Below are positions 53,805 to 64,000 of a DNA stretch of 64,000 bases, in pieces. The notes under the pieces were generated by a model that saw only the letters and a program-made list of their open reading frames with translations, was not told the origin of the DNA and ran no database searches. Where the stretch lies: positions 186,001 to 250,000 of the forward strand of contig NZ_NOWF01000006.1 of NCBI RefSeq assembly GCF_002245355.1, written 5' to 3'. Origin of the DNA: Paludifilum halophilum (GTDB taxonomy: Bacteria; Bacillota; Bacilli; Thermoactinomycetales; DSM-45169). A program made the position numbers and the translations under genes. The first letter of the stretch is position 1. Each line of letters starts with the position of its first letter.

Positions 53805-54719
53805 TCAGGAGCGGAGGGAATGGATCAAATGCTCGATATCTGGGGGAAGCCGGGATTTCCACTCCCGGACAGCGTCCTCACGAGGATGAATCAGTCGGAG
53901 GTAGGAAGCATGCAGTGCTTGACGGTTCATGGGAAAATCGCTGCTGTCTCCCCCGTACATTTCGTCCCCGATGATCGGGTGACCTCGATGGGCAAGATGG
54001 ACGCGAATCTGGTGGGTCCGGCCCGTTTCCAGGCGAAGACGGAGAACGGTCGCCGCAGAAAAGCGCTCAATCACTCGGTAATGGGTGACTGCTTTCGCTC
54101 CATTTTCCACCACAGCTCTCCGGGCGGGATGATCGGGAGAACGGGCGATCGGAGCATCGATCCTTCCCTCGTCGGAAGGAAATTTTCCTCGGACCACTGC
54201 CAGGTACTCCCGCTTATAGCGGCGGCGGATCATCTGTGCTGACAGGAAGGCGTGGGCATGAGCATGTTTGGCAAAAACGATCAACCCCGAGGTATCCTTA
54301 TCCAGCCGTGTCACGGGACGAACAGGACGAAACTCCCCTTTCTGCTTCCAGTGATAAGCCAGACCGTTGGCCAACGTCCCTTCCCGATATCCTTTGGTCG
54401 GATGAACCACGATACCGGGTTGTTTATCAATAATGATCAGGTCTTCATCTTCTTCCACAATCCTTAAAGGAACCGGTTGAGGGTCGATCTTCACATGTTC
54501 CTCCTCCGGCAACACCGCCCGCAGCAGATCCCCCGCACGGACGCGGGAAGTGAGATAGACCGGCTCTCCGTTTAAGAGAATCCCCCGGCCCAGCTTCAGA
54601 CGACGAAACATACGCCGGGAAAAACGAAACCGATTTTTCAGCACCTGGCGCACCATCTTTCCTTTTTCATCCGATCGGACACGGTGAGTAAAATCGGCCT
54701 CCGCTGTTTGTTCCTTCAT
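53805..54719 (-). CDS. RluA/RluD-family pseudouridine synthase
   Basis: A 304-residue RNA-modification enzyme. An N-terminal S4-like domain (residues 15-70, KNRFRFSRRMFRRLKLGRG) is followed by the catalytic domain with Asp in RPVTRLDKDTSGL, LIIIDKQPGIVVHPT, and ETGRTHQIRVHLAHRGHPIIGD. Its rRNA or tRNA target cannot be told. ATG 54719 has GAGGAGG nine bases upstream. Confidence 0.93.
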   Translation of the reverse strand: MKEQTAEADFTHRVRSDEKGKMVRQVLKNRFRFSRRMFRRLKLGRGILLNGEPVYLTSRVRAGDLLRAVLPEEEHVKIDPQPVPLRIVEEDEDLIIIDKQPGIVVHPTKGYREGTLANGLAYHWKQKGEFRPVRPVTRLDKDTSGLIVFAKHAHAHAFLSAQMIRRRYKREYLAVVRGKFPSDEGRIDAPIARSPDHPARRAVVENGAKAVTHYRVIERFSAATVLRLRLETGRTHQIRVHLAHRGHPIIGDEMYGGDSSDFPMNRQALHASYLRLIHPREDAVREWKSRLPPDIEHLIHSLRS

Positions 54720-54767
54720 CGCGTCACACCTCCTCTATAGCAAAAGCCCGGTTTAGAAAAACAGAAG

Positions 54768-54788
54768 AAAAACCCGCCGCCAGGCGGG
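54768..54788 (-). terminator. Terminator of the transglutaminase gene
   Basis: CCCGCC pairs with GGCGGG across GCCA, with AAAAA to the left, giving T's on the minus strand. Confidence 0.75.
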
Positions 54789-54813
54789 TGAAATTCGGAA
54801 AAACAGCTGAAAA

Positions 54814-56508
54814 TCAGTACATCACCCCGGTGCGCCGGTGCGTTTTTTGAAACTCGGCGGGATCCGGATCAAAATACTTTGTGGAGTACTTACGGATAAA
54901 TCGGTCATTCTCATCGATATAGCCAGCGCCCCAAGTGGGATCCATCGTCAACCACTGCCCCCCCACTTTGACTTCCACCCAGGCGTGCCGGTTCCCGTCG
55001 GCGTATCCCTCAACGAAACGGGTTTCGATGCCGATCGAACGAAGCAGTGCGATCGTCAGGAAAGAGTAGTCCTGGCAAACCCCTTCCTTTTCCCTCAGGG
55101 TCTTCAGGGCACTATCATCATATTCAAAGGTGTCGTTTTTAAACTTTTGCACATCATAGCGAACATTTTTCGCCACATATTGATAGATAGCCAAAGCTTT
55201 CTCCCGCTCCCCTTCCTTCCCCCGGGTCAACTTCCGGGCCAGTTTTTCAATCTGATCGGAATCCGATTGAATTCCCCGGGAGGGAAGAAGATTGCGCAAA
55301 TCCTTCTCGGCCGTGTTTCGGACTGTAAAACGGGCGACTCCGAAAAATCGGAAGTAGTCCCTTCGCTCATCGGTGATTTCCGGGACGTTCACCGTTACTT
55401 CATATTCCCCGGGACCGAAGCGGAGCCAAAAAGTGTCGTCAAACCGGTAATTTTCCACAGGGATAAAGTAGGTGGCCTCTTCGCCGTCTTTTTTCGTCTG
55501 AACGATCAGGTTTTCCGTCTCTTCGGCGAAGGGGGCATCCGGATCGATCCTTCCTTTGATCCGGTACTTCATGTTCCCGCTGCCTCCCCCGGACAGAGGC
55601 TGCTCCAGTTTCACACCCCGCTTTTCATAATGTTTGAAGTACTCGATGGGGTTTCGTTTCTCTTCCGATCGGTTTTTCACCCATAAGCTGGCCGCTTCAT
55701 TAAAATAATTTTCTCGGTCAGTGTCCGGAACTAACACCGTCAACTTATGAATCCCTTTCCCGTAAAAGAGGGGAATTTGAGCGGAAAAGCGACCATTCTT
55801 TGTAGAAATCAAATGCTCCCATTGCTCACCGTCTTTCTCCAGACGGATCATCACCTTGTGATTCGGCTGCTTGCCGAGCGATCCCTTCAGCTGGAAAGCA
55901 CCCTTCGCCTCAGTCAACCCACTGACCGGTCGACTGATTTTTACATCCATTTCCCGGCCGATCCGGGTTCGGGAGATATCCCGTTTCCAGTTGGGATTTA
56001 CATTGGTCACCTCAAACTGAGCCAAATCATAAAAGCGATCCTTCTCTTTCGTACTGGGAAGCCGGACAGTCACCCGGTATTCCCCTTTGCCTGCAAACAA
56101 CCGGATCGTCTGATCAAACTTTCCTTGTTTCAACGGTGCATAATAGGAAAAGCGATCCTCATCCGAGGAGTCGGGGCCATCGATTTTCTCCACTTCAATC
56201 CAGGCGACCTTTGCACGAAAATCCCGGTAGTCTTCCGCAGACCCGGCGACACGAACCCGGGTATTGCTGGCGAATTTCTCATACTCTGGGGACGTCAACT
56301 CCCCGCCTACCTTTTCCGCATAGGGTTCCAACTTCAATTTTTTCAAATCCATGCTCTCATTTTTTTCTCGAGCCATCCGATCCCACTTCGACATCTTCGG
56401 TTTTGCATCAGTCTGAAAAGGGGACAACAGTCCGCAACCGGTGATGAGTGCCATCAGCACCGCTAAGGCGACCGCCACGATCATCCGTGTACGCTTTTCC
56501 AAATCCAT
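54814..56508 (-). CDS. Transglutaminase-like lipoprotein
   Basis: About 564 residues. Signal peptide with lipobox LITGC; three or four beta-sandwich repeats, each with a G-x-Y-x-VTVRVP-like strand (GKGEYRVTVRLP, GKGIHKLTVLVP, GPGEYEVTVNVP), then a C-terminal transglutaminase/cysteine protease core with the triad in GVCQDYSFL (Cys), NRHAWVEV (His) and MDPTWG (Asp). Likely acts outside the cell, on wall or proteins. ATG 56508 follows GGGGAG by three bases; ATG 56520 and 56541 are alternatives. Confidence 0.88.
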   Translation of the reverse strand: MDLEKRTRMIVAVALAVLMALITGCGLLSPFQTDAKPKMSKWDRMAREKNESMDLKKLKLEPYAEKVGGELTSPEYEKFASNTRVRVAGSAEDYRDFRAKVAWIEVEKIDGPDSSDEDRFSYYAPLKQGKFDQTIRLFAGKGEYRVTVRLPSTKEKDRFYDLAQFEVTNVNPNWKRDISRTRIGREMDVKISRPVSGLTEAKGAFQLKGSLGKQPNHKVMIRLEKDGEQWEHLISTKNGRFSAQIPLFYGKGIHKLTVLVPDTDRENYFNEAASLWVKNRSEEKRNPIEYFKHYEKRGVKLEQPLSGGGSGNMKYRIKGRIDPDAPFAEETENLIVQTKKDGEEATYFIPVENYRFDDTFWLRFGPGEYEVTVNVPEITDERRDYFRFFGVARFTVRNTAEKDLRNLLPSRGIQSDSDQIEKLARKLTRGKEGEREKALAIYQYVAKNVRYDVQKFKNDTFEYDDSALKTLREKEGVCQDYSFLTIALLRSIGIETRFVEGYADGNRHAWVEVKVGGQWLTMDPTWGAGYIDENDRFIRKYSTKYFDPDPAEFQKTHRRTGVMY

Positions 56509-56696
56509 AAGCTCCCCCATCGGTAAGAATCCAAGGTCCATCAGCGATTTCCATCGAAAGACGGATACTTCATTTTATCAAAGGATGGGCCTGTATATGT
56601 TCCCAAAAGTTTTCACAGATTTCAGCGTGAAACTTCCTTCATCGTTTAAACAGAAGGATATCGATAAATCAGGACAAGCGCAAGAGAAAATGAGGC

Positions 56697-56731
56697 AAAA
56701 AAAGAGGACCGTCCGCTCAGGGACAATCCTC
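56697..56731 (-). terminator. Orphan minus-strand terminator
   Basis: GAGGA-GTCC pairs with GGAC-TCCTC, followed by TTTTTTT on the minus strand. No coding gene ends here; it fits an upstream noncoding transcript. Confidence 0.7.
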
Positions 56732-56732
56732 C

Positions 56733-56992
56733 ATTCGAAAGGACCAAGACCAAAAAAACAGCGATTAGGAGACAAAGCCCACCCTTCCCACGCTGTCATC
56801 ATCCCGGAAGCGACCCAAAGGGTTCTGAACCGAGAACAGCGGAGGGTTTCCCGGCAGTTTCGTATAACCTGTACACATCAGGGGTTTAAGCCCCACTGCC
56901 TGAAACGATCGACAAGCTCCGTCGCCGTCTGCGCACCCGGGAGGCCTGAAGGAGAACCAGCTCTCTCCCGCCTTCGGGTACAGTACCATCAT
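56733..56992 (-). ncRNA. Candidate structured noncoding RNA
   Basis: Read on the minus strand, about 250 GC-rich bases with several nested stems and no convincing gene: GTACCCG/CGGGTGC (56984 to 56933), GGCAGT/ACTGCC around a GGGG/CCCC hairpin (56900-56853), CGCTGT/ACAGCG (56842-56790) and CAGCG/CGCTG before a T-run near 56752. Two terminator-like hairpins follow. No known family recognised: not RNase P, SRP, tmRNA or a common riboswitch by consensus landmarks. A 6S-like RNA cannot be excluded. A short frame ending QWGLNP runs through it, probably by chance. Confidence 0.4.
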
Positions 56993-57241
56993 ACAATAGA
57001 AAGCGGCCTTTATGTTTTTAAAACTTCGACATTATTCGACAAAATCTGCCCCTGATTTATCGTCCATTTCCCGCTTTTTTTCCGTAAGTTTTAAAACCTA
57101 TGGATACTCAGGATCTCCTTGCAACTTCGGTAGCGCACAAGCGATTTTAAAGAAATTTTATCCAGGGTAGGAGTAGAACGAAAAAAACCTGCAAATACGG
57201 GCTTTTTCCTCTCTTCCTTTTGTAATAATATATAGAAAAGT

Positions 57242-57255
57242 ATCATTATAATGAT
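57242..57255 (+). promoter_or_regulatory. Perfect palindrome covering the -10 of the second HTH-TPR gene
   Basis: ATCATTATAATGAT is a perfect 14-base palindrome with TATAAT (57247-57252) inside. It lies 86 bases before the gene and could be both promoter element and operator. No good -35 at normal spacing was found. Confidence 0.45.
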
Positions 57256-57340
57256 GGGCCCCATCGGTACATATCCCGATAGCACGGATGATTCGCATTT
57301 ATCTTGAAAAATCCGATATAGCGAAAGGAGGGGACCTCCG

Positions 57341-58687
57341 ATCGGCCTGGGAAACAACATCCGCCGAAGGCGCAAAGAATTAGGTATGACCCAATCGGAA
57401 CTCGCGGAAGGGATCATCTCCGTTCCTTATCTCAGCTTGATCGAAAATGAAAAGGCCCATCCCCGGCCGGATATCTTGCAACCCCTCGCCGGACGACTCC
57501 GATCCACGATGAAAAACCTGATGGGGGTCACCGATGAAGGGACGATCCGGAAAGCGGAAAACCTGATTGACCGGATCCGTACCGCCCTGGTCTACGATGG
57601 GGTGGATCAGGCACTGGAGGACTTAACTGAATTAAAAAGCCTCTCCTCTGCGATCGCGGACTCCAAAGTGTTAATGAAAATCGAGCTGTTGGAGATCAAT
57701 GTATGGATTCACCGGTTTGATGAGGAACGGTACCGCAATCAACTGGAGACCTTCGGCAAACGATGGGACAATTTTGAAGAAGAACCCAACCTGATGATTT
57801 GGTATCTGCGGTTAAAAGGAAACATCGCTTTTTTGAAGGATCGGTACGAAGAAGCAATGCTGCATTACAAAGCGGCGGAAAAAATCCTGCCCGACGTGAC
57901 GGACGAATTGGAAAAGGCCTATATTTTCGGTAATCTGGGCAAAGTTCACCTTTTAATGTCCAACCCCGCCCTCGGAATTCTCTACGGGGAAAAAGCGATC
58001 GAAATCATGCTCCGTAAGGACCGGTGGGTGGAAATGTGCAGCATGCTCAATATTCTAGGCTCCTGTCACACTCACAATGGGGATTACATGGAAGCAGTCC
58101 ATTGCTTTGAACGCGTCTTGCGAATGGGCAACCAATTTTCCATCTCCAAGGTGTTGATTTCCCGAACCTACCATGAGCTGGGAATCTGTTACATGAAACT
58201 GCAGGAATATGAGCGAGCCACCCACTTTCTTCACCTTTCCCTGGAAGTCGTCTCCCCGGAACAGCTTCCGCAGTGGGAGGTGGGCTGCGTTCACCAGGTC
58301 CTGTGTCAGACCTATATTAAAACCGGCGAAATCGCTAAAGCCAAGGAACATATTCTTAAGGCGATGGATTCCCTGAAACATCGGGAACGTCTGAGGGCGG
58401 AGTGTCTGATCTATCTGGGGCAGATCCATTATGCGAAAGGAGAAGATGAACACTTTATCCGATGTTATATGGAAGCAATTGAATCCTTTCTCAAAATGGA
58501 GACTTCGGAAAAAGTGGCCCGCGCTTCACACACCCTCGGAAAATACTTCCAAAGCAAAGGGGAAACCGATCAATCGCTCATTTATCTGTTGTTGGCTGTG
58601 GAACACTATAACTCCCTGTTTCCCCCCGTCGACTTCGAAGTGACTCTGCCGGAACAGAAAACAACCGTCAAACCCTTTCCCCAATGA
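57341..58687 (+). CDS. HTH-TPR regulator (RRNPP-like), orphan, with non-canonical start
   Basis: About 448 residues. The Xre-type HTH reads GNNIRRRRKELGMTQSELAEG then VPYLSLIENEKAHPRPDIL; TPR helices fill residues 90-430 (e.g. YEEAMLHYKAAEKILPD, YMEAVHCFERVLRMG, YERATHFLHLSLEVV). Between the upstream in-frame TGA and ATG 57386 there is no ATG, GTG or TTG, although the first HTH helix is coded there. AAAGGAGG lies ten bases before an ATC (57341); CTG 57347 is also possible. From ATG 57386 the HTH would lack its first helix. GGAGG can pair with CCTCC directly, hiding the ribosome binding site. No peptide gene follows; the stop runs into a terminator. Confidence 0.82.
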   Translation: MGLGNNIRRRRKELGMTQSELAEGIISVPYLSLIENEKAHPRPDILQPLAGRLRSTMKNLMGVTDEGTIRKAENLIDRIRTALVYDGVDQALEDLTELKSLSSAIADSKVLMKIELLEINVWIHRFDEERYRNQLETFGKRWDNFEEEPNLMIWYLRLKGNIAFLKDRYEEAMLHYKAAEKILPDVTDELEKAYIFGNLGKVHLLMSNPALGILYGEKAIEIMLRKDRWVEMCSMLNILGSCHTHNGDYMEAVHCFERVLRMGNQFSISKVLISRTYHELGICYMKLQEYERATHFLHLSLEVVSPEQLPQWEVGCVHQVLCQTYIKTGEIAKAKEHILKAMDSLKHRERLRAECLIYLGQIHYAKGEDEHFIRCYMEAIESFLKMETSEKVARASHTLGKYFQSKGETDQSLIYLLLAVEHYNSLFPPVDFEVTLPEQKTTVKPFPQ

Positions 58688-58689
58688 AA

Positions 58690-58716
58690 AAAAGCCGACC
58701 CGATCGGGTCGGCTTA
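58690..58716 (+). terminator. Terminator of the second HTH-TPR gene
   Basis: AAGCCGACCCG pairs with CGGGTCGGCTT. Confidence 0.85.
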
Positions 58717-58785
58717 CAATAATATCGATCCGACGTGCATATTTAGCGAAAATAAAGCCTCAGTGAAAAGAGCGGTTGGGAGAGA

Positions 58786-63010
<4,225 letters not shown>

Positions 63011-63135
63011 CGATATTCGCACCTTTCCTGTCGATAGATTGTCGTTTGTTAGAATGGCAAAAGTCGCTTAGCCAGAACACGACATCCTCCCCCGCCCCCA
63101 ATTGCTGGATCATCAATGGTTCTGGTTGATGAACT

Positions 63136-63849
63136 TCATACGCCGGAAAGGCGTGTCGTTTCCTTCACCCAGTGAACTGTTTCCACTGCCGCATCCGCGT
63201 TGCGATAGACAAGGTTGCCGACGATGACGGTGTCGGCGACTGCCGCCATCCTCCGGGCTTGTTCTTCATTGGACACGCCCCCGCCGTAGATCAGCTGAGT
63301 GGAGTCCAACCCGTTCCGCGCCGCCTCTACGATAGACGGGTCCCCATAGACACCGCTGTATTCCACATACAGAGCGGGGAGATGAAACAAATGCTCCGCT
63401 ATCCGCCCGTAAGCAGTGACATCGGAAGAGGCGAGTTCCGTTCGGCTCCCCGTCAGTCGAGCCACTCTGGAATTCGGGTTGAGTACCACATAACCAAGGA
63501 CGGCCAAATCTTCCCAGGGAATCCATTCCCCGAATTTCTTAACTGCCTGGTGCTGTAACCCGACCACCCACTGAAGGTCCCCGGCATTGAGCACCGTCGG
63601 GATCAGATACCCGTCCAATCCGGGAACCACTGATTCCAAACCGGATACTTCCTGAACGCACTTCACCGGGTATTCACTGACCCGATCCAGCAATTCCCGG
63701 CTATTGTTTTGGGTGACCCCCTCCGTTCCCCCGACAATCACCGCATCCGTGCCGGAAAGGCAGATCCGTTCCAAAGCCCGGTCCGACAGCACCCGGTCGG
63801 GATCCAACTTAAAAGCGTGGCGCCAACCTTTGATCCATTGTCTAAGCAT
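63136..63849 (-). CDS. pcrB: Heptaprenylglyceryl phosphate synthase
   Basis: A 237-residue TIM-barrel prenyltransferase that joins heptaprenyl diphosphate to glycerol-1-phosphate. KLDPDRVLSDRALERICLSGTDAVIVGGTEGVT, LIPTVLNAGDLQWVVGLQHQAVKKFG (in pieces) and LIYGGGVSNEEQARRM with the C-terminal phosphate site VIVGNLVYRN are family marks. The gap to pcrA is 125 bases, longer than usual, but the order is the conserved Bacillales one. Confidence 0.95.
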   Translation of the reverse strand: MLRQWIKGWRHAFKLDPDRVLSDRALERICLSGTDAVIVGGTEGVTQNNSRELLDRVSEYPVKCVQEVSGLESVVPGLDGYLIPTVLNAGDLQWVVGLQHQAVKKFGEWIPWEDLAVLGYVVLNPNSRVARLTGSRTELASSDVTAYGRIAEHLFHLPALYVEYSGVYGDPSIVEAARNGLDSTQLIYGGGVSNEEQARRMAAVADTVIVGNLVYRNADAAVETVHWVKETTRLSGV

Positions 63850-63956
63850 CCTTCAACCCCCTTGCCGCCCGCTCGTTATTCGTCCAGAACCATTATACCG
63901 CACCCCACCGGAGGGAAAAAGGAAAGGAGATAGGCACTCGGAATACGGGGAACACC

Positions 63957-63990
63957 ACAAAAAACCGCTGACTGATCCCTGTCAGCGGTT
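63957..63990 (-). terminator. Terminator of a minus-strand gene lying beyond the window
   Basis: AACCGCTGAC pairs with GTCAGCGGTT, with A's to the left; the next gene to the right is not in view. Confidence 0.7.
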
Positions 63991-64000
63991 GTCTCCTTCC

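Noticed and set aside
56765-56992. Short minus-strand frames through the structured block, one ending QWGLNP
   Set aside because: No ribosome binding site, no family, and the region is better explained by RNA structure.

Overview
The window reads as chromosomal DNA of a Gram-positive Bacillales-type bacterium with moderately high GC. Support comes from the pcrB-pcrA-ligA cluster, a four-gene pyruvate dehydrogenase operon, Spo0M, YkvI, DUF1128/DUF309/DUF2203 proteins, GGAGG-type ribosome binding sites with frequent TTG and GTG starts, and lipobox lipoproteins. The Thermoactinomycetaceae are a plausible home, but that placement is an inference from gene content and composition, not from a marker gene. 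Spo0M is the only hint of sporulation. No rRNA, tRNA, CRISPR array, phage or complete insertion sequence was seen.

Layout. 1-5.4 kb: a pseudokinase-like membrane protein, a DUF420/CtaM-like protein, an RraA-family protein behind a possible attenuator, a lipoprotein, a YhdH-type oxidoreductase and small unknowns. 5.4-6.1 kb: a gene-free block holding a 302-bp MITE-like element and a partial inverted copy of its interior. 6.2-8.9 kb: small conserved genes. 8.9-13.8 kb: pdhA-pdhB-pdhC-pdhD on the minus strand. 14-25.7 kb: a frameshifted gene remnant, a ferritin-like protein, a PASTA-less Ser/Thr kinase, an S1-domain protein, pckA, udk, panE, gcvH, a thioredoxin-like protein, a peroxiredoxin with a long structured leader, and a secreted 5'-nucleotidase. 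25.7-32.4 kb: a lipoprotein, NhaC, an ArsC/Spx-like protein, then a cobalamin riboswitch driving btuF-btuC-btuD and a PduO-type adenosyltransferase. 32.4-35.5 kb: an alpha/beta hydrolase, a candidate small RNA and small genes.

35.5-37.4 kb is the most unusual segment. It is an AT-rich island carrying an HTH-TPR regulator of the RRNPP type, followed 15 bases later by a 55-residue pre-propeptide that ends in SEPAH and holds a second internal SEPAH copy. I read it as an intact peptide quorum-sensing cassette. The peptide gene is too short for routine ORF calling.

37.4-56.6 kb: an MFS transporter, a methyltransferase, a CorC-type protein, Spo0M, a divergent PlsY, a nitroreductase, YkvI, two tandem class A penicillin-binding proteins, an SDR enzyme, a secreted esterase, an RluD-like pseudouridine synthase and a transglutaminase lipoprotein. 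56.6-58.7 kb: a structured, possibly noncoding-RNA-bearing gap, and a second HTH-TPR regulator with no canonical start codon and no partner peptide. 58.8-63.9 kb: ligA, pcrA and pcrB.

Start codons were chosen by ribosome binding site and family length, so several coding regions are shorter than the longest open frame. Family names come from recalled sequence motifs; no database search was run.
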